Assembly: GCA_016840095.1 (NCBI GenBank)
Contig: JAEOSZ010000047.1
Coordinates: 1 to 43,524, forward strand
Source of the DNA: Candidatus Heimdallarchaeota archaeon
GTDB taxonomy: Archaea; Asgardarchaeota; Heimdallarchaeia; Heimdallarchaeales; Heimdallarchaeaceae
Direction of reading: 5' to 3'
DNA length: 43,524 bases
The notes beneath the pieces were generated by a model. That model made no database searches, was not told where the DNA came from, and saw only the letters and a list, made by a program, of their open reading frames with translations. Within the stretch, counting starts at the first letter, position 1; each line of letters begins with the position of its first letter. The translations under genes were made by a program, and so were the position numbers. Positions 1-7,427 of this stretch are shown in pieces.

Positions 1-1
1 A

Positions 2-430
2 GTACCTTTCATTAGTAAAGGCAGAGTTGTTTATTCCTATAGTTTTGTTGAAGATGTTATTGAAACTTTGATAAAAATGGAAGAAAGCGACAAATCAAAT
101 GGGGAAATTTTCAATCATAATAGTTATCTGATTGAAAGAAGAGAACTGTTTGAAACAGCTGCAAAAATATGTAAAGTAGAACTAAAGACTTTCAATCTCA
201 ATTATAGTATAGCAATGATAATTGGTTTCTTTGGAGAATTACAATGGAAACTTCTCAAGAAAAGACCTTTGTTAGATAGATATCGAGTAAAACAAATGGG
301 TAAGCCAAGAATGTTAAGCAATAAGAAAATAGAAGAATTATTAGAAATTACTCCAAAAAAATCGTTCGAAGAAGCATTAAGAGAGACCTATTCCTGGTAT
401 TTGAAAAACAAAAGAGAACAAGAAAGATGA
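2..430 (+). CDS. NAD(P)-dependent epimerase/dehydratase (extended SDR), C-terminal part
   Basis: The reading frame is open from the window edge: the codons before the first ATG at 68 encode a stretch containing YSFVEDVIE, the usual substrate-domain motif of extended SDR sugar epimerases and 3-beta-HSD-like proteins (V-x-D-V-I). It ends with the typical family C-terminus: a basic helix around RYRVKQMGKP, then an EELLEITPKKSFEEALRET segment and a short helix. The Rossmann NAD-binding half and the catalytic Tyr-x-x-x-Lys lie upstream of the window, so substrate cannot be judged. Roughly 140 C-terminal residues are visible. The gene runs toward the convergent minus-strand MBL-fold gene, with 14 bases between the two stop codons. 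Family assignment is fairly confident; the exact activity is unknown. Confidence 0.7.
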   Translation, partial: VPFISKGRVVYSYSFVEDVIETLIKMEESDKSNGEIFNHNSYLIERRELFETAAKICKVELKTFNLNYSIAMIIGFFGELQWKLLKKRPLLDRYRVKQMGKPRMLSNKKIEELLEITPKKSFEEALRETYSWYLKNKREQER

Positions 431-444
431 TTTCTTGTTCGAGA

Positions 445-1221
445 TTAATTAATTTTAAATTTAGTTGTTTCAAAATAATTCAGATGTACTAATTCACATC
501 CACAATTTTCTACTGCTGTTCCAAAATCATTAATGAAAGTAATATCTGCTCCTTCAGCATAATGAATAGGTACGAAATAAGATGGATTGATTATATCAAT
601 TGCATTGACAACATCAATTCCAGTCATAGTTTGACATCCTGGTCCTAATGGCAAAAGGGCAACATCTACTATTCCATCTAATTGTGAATACTCAGGTATA
701 TTGCCTGAATCTCCAGCATGGAAGAAAGTAAATCCATCGATGTCAATGAGATAACTTGTATAGTTACTTTCTGGAGGGTGACTGGGATCATATCCTTCAG
801 GTGCGAAGGTATACATGTAAAAACATTCAACTGAGATAGGTCCTATATTGAAAGTATCACCCGGCTTAACTCCTGTTCCGTTGAACCAAGAGATGTAGGA
901 GGTTATTATTTCAGGAAAGAAGAATTGTGTATCTTCTTTCGCTATAAGATTTAAAGCTACAGAAGAGCAATGATCCCCATGATCGTGAGTGATAAGAACA
1001 GCATCTGCTGGATAATCACTTTGATTACTAGGTAATTGATAAGGATCTATGTAAATTCTCAAACCTTTAGCTTCTATCATGACTCCCGCATTGTACAGAA
1101 GTGTGAATTTGATGGTATTATTCTGGTTCACTACAATAGTTGTTGGAACAACCACAGCTGTTGCAGTTACAACTGAACTAGCAACAATAATCAAAATTAT
1201 TGCATTCTTAGAAAGTGCCAT
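445..1221 (-). CDS. Membrane-anchored metallo-beta-lactamase-fold hydrolase (UlaG/UPF0173-like)
   Basis: A 258-residue protein. Residues about 7-31 form one hydrophobic segment after a short basic start, so the enzyme is probably tethered outside the membrane or secreted. The metallo-beta-lactamase signature is complete: HDHGDH at residues 79-84, a later histidine in the FFHAGDSGN segment (the bridging Asp follows) and a final histidine in VPIHY. The arrangement resembles the UlaG/UPF0173 group of MBL-fold hydrolases rather than beta-lactamases proper, so two metal ions and hydrolysis of a phosphoester or lactone are likely; the substrate is unknown. A box A (GATATAAG) lies about 25 bases before the ATG, suggesting a leaderless transcript. 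It is divergent from the TPR gene that follows. Confidence 0.8.
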   Translation of the reverse strand: MALSKNAIILIIVASSVVTATAVVVPTTIVVNQNNTIKFTLLYNAGVMIEAKGLRIYIDPYQLPSNQSDYPADAVLITHDHGDHCSSVALNLIAKEDTQFFFPEIITSYISWFNGTGVKPGDTFNIGPISVECFYMYTFAPEGYDPSHPPESNYTSYLIDIDGFTFFHAGDSGNIPEYSQLDGIVDVALLPLGPGCQTMTGIDVVNAIDIINPSYFVPIHYAEGADITFINDFGTAVENCGCELVHLNYFETTKFKIN

Positions 1222-1329
1222 AATATCTAGTCGGTGGTTGAGACACTTATATCTCTTACATCAAAAAATTAACATGAAAAATCTTGGGGTTTTTATATTG
1301 AACTTTTAGACTCTTTGTCGAAAGTAATC

Positions 1330-1770
1330 ATGCTTAATCTCGAGAAACAAGAAACAAAACAGCCAAAATTTCTTTCATTATTTGATTTTGAATATCAGGA
1401 GTTAGTAAATGTAGGGTTAGATCTAATTCAAGAAGGAGAAATAGATTCAGCAATACTGTTTTTTCAAGAGCTTTCACTCTCTTCACCACATTCTTCTCTC
1501 TCCTATTTCTATCTTGGAAATTTACATTCAATAAAAGATGATCTTGACATTGCAGTGGGGTATTATTCTCTTGCATATGAAGTCAATGACAATCCACTTC
1601 TAACAGCCAAATTGCCTTGTAAAGTTCTTTCAACATTGGTTTCCATGAATACTATGGATAAAGAATTGCTCTCTCTATGGTTGGAAAGAACAAGTGAATT
1701 TCATGATATATATTCCTGTGATGAGCTTCTCATTTGTGATTATGCTCAAAGAATAATTTCATTAAAATAA
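1330..1770 (+). CDS. Small TPR-like protein
   Basis: About 146 residues, mostly helical, with a TPR-like pair of helices in the first two thirds (an ALxLIQEGEIDSAILFFQEL-type unit, then a YFYLGNLHSIKDDLDIAVGY-type unit spaced about 34 residues). It probably works as a binding scaffold; no catalytic motif is visible. The frame also offers a TTG at 1315, but a box A (TTTTTATATT) at about 1290-1299 would place transcription start near 1320, which favours the ATG at 1330. It is divergent from the MBL-fold gene and convergent with the longin/V4R gene. Function unknown. Confidence 0.6.
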   Translation: MLNLEKQETKQPKFLSLFDFEYQELVNVGLDLIQEGEIDSAILFFQELSLSSPHSSLSYFYLGNLHSIKDDLDIAVGYYSLAYEVNDNPLLTAKLPCKVLSTLVSMNTMDKELLSLWLERTSEFHDIYSCDELLICDYAQRIISLK

Positions 1771-1818
1771 TGTATGAAAAAAACAGCTTATTCGTATTTT
1801 ACTCTATAGTTAATACTA

Positions 1819-3066
1819 TCATGTTTTTGCTTCTTCTTCTGTTTCGTATGTTATCTCACAAATTCTGTGTTTGCTTTTTAGAAGCGAAACTGGAACTTTA
1901 CTTGAATCTCTTATCCATTTTTCACAGGAATTGCAAATTACATCATTTGGATATCTCCAGTAATTGCAGACAACTAGAAATTTTACTTCTTCTTCAGTTT
2001 CTTGAATAAAATGATCTGAAATGAATGGAGCCTTATTGAAAAGCTGAATCAACCTTATCATGGGATCGAAATCATAGTAGAATTGTTCGCCAATATCATC
2101 TTTGATGAAATCCATAGTTTTTTGTCTATCCTCAATTGCCATTTCTCTAATAGTTTGATCCTCTCTATACGACGTAATTTCTCTATTTGAACCTCCCGGA
2201 GCTATTTGGAAGATGCAATCCTTTACGTAACTATATTCTGAAGCGCATCTCATCTCATCACAGATAATAGGTTCATCTAGAATCTTACTGAAAACTGCTT
2301 CCAACATTCCTTCAACAAAAGCGCAAGTCTTTGTAGCAATTACACCCAATGATTCTGTCCAAATTGAGCTATCTAGAGAAACTGTTGCTACTTTTTCTTC
2401 AGGGTCAAAATGAAGAATATTGATGTTTCCCCATCTGGAAATGATTGGAGATTTAACCAAGGCATCCAAATAGGTTCTTAGATTCTCAAATTCCCCTTCA
2501 TAGATTTGAGTCATAACTTGTCTTCCAGCTTCATAACCTATCTTTCCAAGAATTTGAGAAGTGGCATCCTTTGCACCCTCGAATTGTCCATAAAATAATT
2601 CTTGAAAGATATTTATTGCGTTCTCTCTTAAAGAGTTTAAACATGTTTCGACTTCAGGAAAATCATCTAGAACTGGATTAGAATAAGTTATTATAATGAA
2701 CATCTCAGAAAGCATCAACAGCTTACTAATTGTTTTCGACATCTCCTCCTCAAGAGATGAGATAGTAAGATATTCTGTTATAGTGGGATCAAAAATAACA
2801 AATGAAATCATAAATTGTTCAACCCCTCCTCGTGCCATAGGATTTGGAATAGAGAAAAACATACTAGAATATACAACATTTGCCATTGCATTGACTATTG
2901 CTTTCATTTCTTGAAGGAAATTGAAATCCATTAATCTAGTCAATGAGGCTGTAATTCTTGGATCTTGTATCTCAGCTACATTGAATAGTAGTCTGGGACC
3001 CAACCTCTGATCAAAATGAAATAACATCACATTGATCCTGTTTCTCAAATCTACTCTTTCAGTCAT
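1819..3066 (-). CDS. Longin-like plus V4R (TRAPP/Bet3-type) domain protein
   Basis: A 415-residue cytosolic protein without membrane segments. Residues about 10-130 start with INVMLFHFDQRLGPRLL, the beta-strand plus 'GP' pattern common at the start of archaeal longin- or roadblock-like domains. Residues about 172-290 fit a V4R domain: GYEAGRQ, then TKTCAFVEGML, a Cys at 269, another at 274 (EMRCASEY) and one at 284 (KDCIFQI), matching the family's 'C-x-x-x-x-G' and 'C...C-x-F' positions. V4R domains bind small hydrophobic ligands or metals in bacteria and archaea and form the core of TRAPP Bet3 subunits in eukaryotes. Residues 300-415 are unassigned and carry a CNSC pair. The ATG overlaps the 3' end of the upstream MfnF-like gene by 8 bases, so the two are translated from one transcript. 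Confidence 0.65.
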   Translation of the reverse strand: MTERVDLRNRINVMLFHFDQRLGPRLLFNVAEIQDPRITASLTRLMDFNFLQEMKAIVNAMANVVYSSMFFSIPNPMARGGVEQFMISFVIFDPTITEYLTISSLEEEMSKTISKLLMLSEMFIIITYSNPVLDDFPEVETCLNSLRENAINIFQELFYGQFEGAKDATSQILGKIGYEAGRQVMTQIYEGEFENLRTYLDALVKSPIISRWGNINILHFDPEEKVATVSLDSSIWTESLGVIATKTCAFVEGMLEAVFSKILDEPIICDEMRCASEYSYVKDCIFQIAPGGSNREITSYREDQTIREMAIEDRQKTMDFIKDDIGEQFYYDFDPMIRLIQLFNKAPFISDHFIQETEEEVKFLVVCNYWRYPNDVICNSCEKWIRDSSKVPVSLLKSKHRICEITYETEEEAKT

Positions 3067-4123
3067 CTGTTATCATCTTTTTTGAGGCATAAATATATGC
3101 TAAACTAAACGAGGGATTTATTTCAGCAGTTTTGATTATATCTGATGCTTTACTTATATCCTTGTATTCATTCTTCTCCATAAGATATTGGTAAAGTATG
3201 TTGGATCCAATACCTGTGATTATTATTTTATCTAGTTGATATTCTTCCATTTTTTTCTTTATGAGTCTGTTTATCTTTTCTAGCATTCTTACTTTAAGTA
3301 AATATGCTATTTTGATTAAATCTTGCTCATGAAAACAATCATCAACAATACAGAACATGCTTTTTATCCTGTTTAAAGCATCTTCTTTGAATTTAGCCTT
3401 TTTATCAGGAGTATTAGTAATATAGTCTGATGGTTGAATATCTTCAGTTACAAGAAAAACATCAGCTGTAATAGCATGGGTTTCAAATGGAAGATTATAT
3501 GTCTCTCCGTTGTATTCAAAGTTAGGTTGAATGAAAGCTGCATTTGTTTCCATTAATCCGTAGAAAATTAGCTCATCATTCTTCATCCTTTCATGATCTG
3601 ATTTTGAATTTGAGAGAATCTCTCCCTCTCGAATAGGAATAAAACTAGTAGTTCTTGTTGAAAAATCAACTACTAAACCTTCATGTTTTGTCATTTTCCA
3701 TAAGCCTTTACCCAATGCTTTCCAACCTACAGAAACAACTTGTGATGGGTTTTCTAATGCTTGTTTAATTGTAACAAATTCACCATCATGTGTATAGAGA
3801 ACTATATTTGCAGGATGTATGAAATTTGTAACAGAGTTGATGATAAATTCTATTGTTTCTTTTGCAGATGCAAAGAGAGGACTGGTTGTAGTCAAAATAA
3901 ATTTGCGAATATTGTAATCAGCATAAGATCGTAAAATAGTCTTTAGTTCTCCTTCAAGTTCTTGTCTTCTAGTTCTTAAGGGTAGGTAAATCCTTTGAGA
4001 ATGAAACGGTTCTTCTGGATGAGAAGGATCAACTATAACTATCTTAAGAGATGTAACTCCAAAATCCAGTACTGCGATATTTTTTTTGTTTACATTAAAG
4101 CTAGTTGTTTGGTTAGTTGCCAT
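3059..4123 (-). CDS. MfnF-like ASKHA-fold protein (hydantoinase/oxoprolinase-related), degenerate active site
   Basis: A 354-residue protein that follows, motif by motif, the archaeal MfnF / 'H4MPT-linked C1 transfer pathway' family: an N-terminal phosphate-1 strand (IAVLDFGVTSLKI, residues 16-28), a central VVDFSTRTTSFIPI (151-164), HERMKNDELIFYGLMET (177-193), and FETHAITADVFLVTEDI (213-229) followed by a T-P-D-K segment. In methanofuran-making enzymes the central motif reads D-x-G-S-T-T-T-D-I-I-P-I. Here Gly-Ser-Thr-Thr-Thr-Asp is replaced by Ser-Thr-Arg-Thr-Thr-Ser, and the usual Asn-Trp is Gly-Trp (133-134), so ATP-dependent catalysis may be lost or changed. It is the first gene of a two-gene operon with the longin/V4R gene. 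The fold call is good; the function is open. Confidence 0.6.
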   Translation of the reverse strand: MATNQTTSFNVNKKNIAVLDFGVTSLKIVIVDPSHPEEPFHSQRIYLPLRTRRQELEGELKTILRSYADYNIRKFILTTTSPLFASAKETIEFIINSVTNFIHPANIVLYTHDGEFVTIKQALENPSQVVSVGWKALGKGLWKMTKHEGLVVDFSTRTTSFIPIREGEILSNSKSDHERMKNDELIFYGLMETNAAFIQPNFEYNGETYNLPFETHAITADVFLVTEDIQPSDYITNTPDKKAKFKEDALNRIKSMFCIVDDCFHEQDLIKIAYLLKVRMLEKINRLIKKKMEEYQLDKIIITGIGSNILYQYLMEKNEYKDISKASDIIKTAEINPSFSLAYIYASKKMITDD

Positions 4124-4170
4124 CTATTTACAATCTATGATTTTCATTAATAAAAGCTAGGTTATTCTTC

Positions 4171-4827
4171 TCAACGTCTTTTCCTAAATCCAGCCCCTTC
4201 TGGCTCTTCATCAAAATCCTCTAACTTCTTGAGTTTCTTTGATTTAGCTAGTTCCTTTTCTTTCTTAGCTAACTCTGGAAATTCTTCCATTATGTTGGTA
4301 GTAAATTTTGCTTTTGGATGCATATGTCTTATATAAAGACAAATTTCTGATAAATCTTCATTAGAAATAAATTCACCGAAGAAGAACTCTTTTCCATCCC
4401 TGAGCTGGACTACTAGCATAGCTTTATTTTTGTACTTTTTCCACATATCTAAAGATAATTTTCTTGGAATTCTAGAGAGTCCATATCTTCTTAGTTCTTT
4501 GATTCGTATGGTCCCTTTCTTCGTTGCATATCCTGTCATCAGAAGAGGTGTTGAGCGATAGTGGATTTCAGTACCTTCAATCTTGATGAAATCCTTTGTA
4601 TAGGTTAATTCTCTATATGTTCTATTGCCAAAAATCAGAACAGGAAGTAAAGTTACTGCTGCAACTATCAAAGTTGTAGTTAAATCTATATCTTCATCTG
4701 GAGAGAGGAACACAAAAACTACAAAACTAGTTATCATAACCATACTGAAAAGAAGATTAAGAATAAAGTCCTTCCAACCAAATCTGGTTGCATTCTTAAC
4801 TAGAGTTACATCGTTTTCTTCACTCAT
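4171..4827 (-). CDS. Two-helix membrane protein with PH-like cytosolic domain
   Basis: A 218-residue protein with two hydrophobic segments (about residues 22-42 and 50-68) close to the N-terminus, followed by a beta-rich domain (about 75-170) of the type seen in bacterial PH (bPH) proteins: a short basic linker, alternating strands such as IKIEGTEIHYRS and AMLVVQLRDGKEFFFGEF, and a final helix. The C-terminal 45 residues are highly charged and lysine-rich (KKEKELAKSKKLKKLEDF) and look disordered. The domain would face the cytosol. Its ATG lies 6 bases after the stop of the URO-D-like gene, so the two are probably co-transcribed. PH-like is a pattern-level call; function unknown. Confidence 0.55.
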   Translation of the reverse strand: MSEENDVTLVKNATRFGWKDFILNLLFSMVMITSFVVFVFLSPDEDIDLTTTLIVAAVTLLPVLIFGNRTYRELTYTKDFIKIEGTEIHYRSTPLLMTGYATKKGTIRIKELRRYGLSRIPRKLSLDMWKKYKNKAMLVVQLRDGKEFFFGEFISNEDLSEICLYIRHMHPKAKFTTNIMEEFPELAKKEKELAKSKKLKKLEDFDEEPEGAGFRKRR

Positions 4828-4833
4828 AATCTT

Positions 4834-5829
4834 CTACCTTTTTCTATATTTCTTAATGGTCTGGGATATAACTTCAATATTTTCATCAGATGCAGTTATT
4901 GGAATTACACATCCTGGTGCAATAACTAATCTATTGTTGTTCTCTTCTGATTTTCTTAGCGATTCAAGAATATTCTTCCTGATATCATCAGGTTTTCCAT
5001 CAACTAATGTTTGTGTTTCATCAATACCGGCAAGCAATCCCTTAGGAAAAATACTTGCAGCTTCATCGATTTCAGGCCATGTTAATTGATCATGCCAATT
5101 CAAAGCATCAACGTCCATTAACTCTGCTGCTTCTTTAAAACGGATATCTTGACCATGAACATGCATTACAATGAATTCAGTTTTTCCTTTAATTTTTGAA
5201 ATAAGTTTCTTAAGAAATGGGATTTCAAATTTGAGAACCTCTTCCCAAGGTAATTCAGTTTTTCTGAAATGCTGGGATGCAAGAAAAAGACCATCAGCAC
5301 CTGCATCTATAGATGATTTTGCAAATTCAATGATATCATTTGTAATAGTAAAAAGAGATTCTCTGATTAACTCTGGCTTTTTACTTATATTAGAAACTAA
5401 ATTGGTATCCATTTTTGAAGCTACCATGAGAGGGGAAAACAAAGTCATCATTTTTGGTAGGCTTTCAAGTTCTTTACTAATTCGTTCAATAGCTTTCAGC
5501 TGCTTTCCTAATTCTCCTTCTCCAGAATCCACTGATTCAACAGTTTCCCAGTCATCTACTGAGGTTATACAACACTTATCACATCTTGTGCTTCCAGTAA
5601 TCGGGTCATAGTCACTTGCTACGATACATCCATAGTCAACAACAGGAAATCTACCATGAGGAGAAATTTTCATTAAATCGAATTCATGTTTTTTGTAGAA
5701 GTCTACGTGAATTTCAGCTAATGCATAAGGATCTCTGTCTATATCTGGGAAATGCTTCCATAAACTGAAAAGAGGTCTTTCTTCATTTTGACCCTTAAAC
5801 GTTTGGAGAAGGAGTTCAAGCTTGTCCAT
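4834..5829 (-). CDS. Uroporphyrinogen decarboxylase (URO-D)/MtaA-family protein
   Basis: A 331-residue TIM-barrel protein with the hallmarks of the URO-D superfamily: an early R-P-L-F-S-L-W-K-H segment, a GADGLFLASQHF strand, an ALNWHDQ strand, a LLAGID barrel strand and the C-terminal APGCVIPITASDENI motif that closes the barrel. The superfamily includes HemE and the corrinoid-linked methyltransferases MtaA/MtbA. The zinc-binding His-x-Cys of the methyltransferases is not present at the expected strand (HVHGQD instead), although the cysteine of the GC-x-x-P motif is kept, and a C-D-K-C-C cluster near residue 84 is unusual. Length and context do not support true HemE. First gene of a likely pair with the membrane protein. 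Function probably methyl or cofactor chemistry, not proven. Confidence 0.65.
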   Translation of the reverse strand: MDKLELLLQTFKGQNEERPLFSLWKHFPDIDRDPYALAEIHVDFYKKHEFDLMKISPHGRFPVVDYGCIVASDYDPITGSTRCDKCCITSVDDWETVESVDSGEGELGKQLKAIERISKELESLPKMMTLFSPLMVASKMDTNLVSNISKKPELIRESLFTITNDIIEFAKSSIDAGADGLFLASQHFRKTELPWEEVLKFEIPFLKKLISKIKGKTEFIVMHVHGQDIRFKEAAELMDVDALNWHDQLTWPEIDEAASIFPKGLLAGIDETQTLVDGKPDDIRKNILESLRKSEENNNRLVIAPGCVIPITASDENIEVISQTIKKYRKR

Positions 5830-5863
5830 AAAGGAACTTATATGAGATTATTATCAATATTGT

Positions 5864-5883
5864 GGTTTTTGATAACAAAAACC
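5864..5883. promoter_or_regulatory. Inverted repeat in the URO-D / S25e divergent promoter
   Basis: Two perfect 8-base arms, GGTTTTTG and CAAAAACC, are separated by ATAA. The repeat lies 35-54 bases upstream of the URO-D-family start and just before a box A-like CTTAAAAG (about 5895-5902) that would serve the S25e gene. Position and symmetry fit an operator or an AT-rich protein site shared by both promoters; a role is inferred only. Confidence 0.35.
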
Positions 5884-5933
5884 TTTCAATCGAATAACTT
5901 AAAAGTCAACACATAATCGCAAAAACGAGAGAA

Positions 5934-6236
5934 ATGTCTACACGTGAAAGGAAAGTAGTCAGAAAGAAGAAAAAGTTTGGTCTCGTAGTGGAATTTATTC
6001 CAACAGTACGTGATTTAAACCCTGATGAAGACACTAAGAAGAAAATTGATGCTGAGATTAAGAGAGCTAGGGGAATCACACCTGCTTACCTTGCTGATAA
6101 ATTCAATATCAGAGTAAGTACAGCAAAGAAATTTTTGCGTGAAGCTGAGGAAAATAAAATTGTTGAACAAGTTGTTTCTTCAAGAAGAACAAAGGTTTAT
6201 TCAGCAACCGCAGCTAAAGCTGCAGAAAGTAGTTAA
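5934..6236 (+). CDS. rps25e: Small ribosomal subunit protein eS25
   Basis: A 100-residue basic protein. A lysine/arginine-rich N-terminus (residues 4-15) is followed by a winged-helix segment, ITPAYLADKFNIRVSTAKKFL, then the wing IVEQVVSSRRTKVYSAT. This is the S25e pattern (helix-turn-helix ending in an aromatic Tyr). S25e occurs in eukaryotes and in TACK/Asgard-type archaea but not in Euryarchaeota generally, so it helps place the organism. The N-terminal tail is well developed. A box A about 30 bases upstream gives it its own promoter; the downstream T-rich stretch (6247-6285) probably ends transcription before the convergent radA gene. Confidence 0.92.
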   Translation: MSTRERKVVRKKKKFGLVVEFIPTVRDLNPDEDTKKKIDAEIKRARGITPAYLADKFNIRVSTAKKFLREAEENKIVEQVVSSRRTKVYSATAAKAAESS

Positions 6237-6301
6237 AATCCCCCTTCTATTTTAGATCTCTTTTAATTGTCTGTTGCTCTTTTATCAATTCTATGGATAA
6301 A

Positions 6302-7249
6302 TCACGTGTAAAAATCGGATGAAAATGGTGCATCTGTAAGACCACTTTCAGTTACATAGAACAAAGCTTCTCTTTCAGGCATTCTAGAACTATCAAACAA
6401 TCTTGCTATTCGTGAACTTCCTCTTGATTTTCTCACGAAAATTCTTTGTTGAGGTCTGTGTGCCCATGCGAAACCTAGTGCTGGTTCTTCAGGACTTCCA
6501 AAAAGAAACTCTTCTACGTTTGCTATAATTTGGTTTGTTACAAGAACGGCTAGGTCATATTTAACCGCTAAAGCAACTAGTTCTTCAGCAATCTGCATAA
6601 TTTTTTGTTGTCTTTCAACTAACCGTTCCTTACCAATATATTCAGATCTGAAGTGAGATGCGAAGGAATCTACTATAAGTAATTTTACGTTTTTCTCTTG
6701 AATGGTTTCTGCTAAAGAATCTACTATACTAAAGAGATGATGTGTGTTCACAGCTGAACTTATGTATATATTCTCTAATATGCTTTCAACATCTAATCCT
6801 CTAGAGGTTGCCATTTCAATAATTCTCTTAGGAGAAAAGGTTCTTTCTGTATCAATGAAAAAGGCAGTGCCATCTAATCCTCCTTCATCGAAAGGAAGTT
6901 GAACATTGATGCATAATTGAAAACATAGTTGTGTTTTTCCTGAACCAAATCCACCAGCAACTTCTGTAAGTTCCTGTGTCCATATACCTCCTCCCAAAAT
7001 TCCGTCAAACTCTGTAGAGGAGGTTGTAATCTTTCCTCGCTTTCGTTCAGATTCTAGAAACTGCAAAGCTGTAACTGGTTGGATACCTAACTCATTCTGT
7101 GCAGCAGAAAGAAGTTTCTTTGCATCTTTCTCGCTTATCTTAATCATGTCAATTAATTCGGTAACTGTTGATACAGCGATATTTTCTAAAGTTAACTCTG
7201 ATTCCTCTATTTTTTGAAGAATTTCTTTATCAATCCCTTTGAGTTCCAT
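6302..7249 (-). CDS. radA: RadA/Rad51-family recombinase
   Basis: A 315-residue RecA-fold ATPase for homologous recombination. An N-terminal helix-hairpin-helix domain (about 1-60) precedes the ATPase core with Walker A GGFGSGKTQ (99-107), the catalytic Glu in FIDTERTF (131-138), Walker B LLIVDSF (190-196), the VLVTNQI loop (235-241) and the C-terminal PEREALFYVTESGLTD stretch. Length and order match archaeal RadA. Substitutions are notable: GEFGSGKT is GGFGSGKT, the Gly after DTE is Arg, and the DNA-binding loop that normally reads GG-x-x-x-A-H is ALGFAWAH. It may be a divergent main RadA or a paralogue. Divergent from the flavodiiron gene; a box A-like element about 20 bases before the ATG suggests a leaderless message. 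Confidence 0.88.
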   Translation of the reverse strand: MELKGIDKEILQKIEESELTLENIAVSTVTELIDMIKISEKDAKKLLSAAQNELGIQPVTALQFLESERKRGKITTSSTEFDGILGGGIWTQELTEVAGGFGSGKTQLCFQLCINVQLPFDEGGLDGTAFFIDTERTFSPKRIIEMATSRGLDVESILENIYISSAVNTHHLFSIVDSLAETIQEKNVKLLIVDSFASHFRSEYIGKERLVERQQKIMQIAEELVALAVKYDLAVLVTNQIIANVEEFLFGSPEEPALGFAWAHRPQQRIFVRKSRGSSRIARLFDSSRMPEREALFYVTESGLTDAPFSSDFYT

Positions 7250-7363
7250 TTTCTACAAAGATACTATTTTGTTAAAGTTGTTAAGAATTTTGGTCAGAAG
7301 AACATTATTGAAATGTTTGAAAAAACCTAAGCTTTTTAAGCAAAGCTCAAGAGTTTCTAGTAG

Positions 7364-7391
7364 TTGATTCTGAGGAAAACCTCTCAATCAA
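7364..7391 (+). promoter_or_regulatory. Hairpin / inverted repeat in the flavodiiron 5' leader
   Basis: The arms TTGATT (7364-7369) and AATCAA (7386-7391) pair outside a 2x2 internal mismatch; GAGG (7372-7375) and CCTC (7380-7383) pair inside, with an AAAA tetraloop. It sits between a box A-like CTTTTTAAG (about 7332-7340) and the ATG at 7428, inside the probable 5' leader. It could be an RNA hairpin or an operator; only the symmetry is observed. Confidence 0.4.
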
Positions 7392-7427
7392 GACATTATG
7401 TGTAAAAACCAGGAATGTTGATTAAAA

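Noticed and set aside
1770..2009. 79-residue open frame on the plus strand
   Set aside because: It lies antisense within the longin/V4R gene, which has domain support; its leucine-rich content reflects the AT-rich antisense strand.
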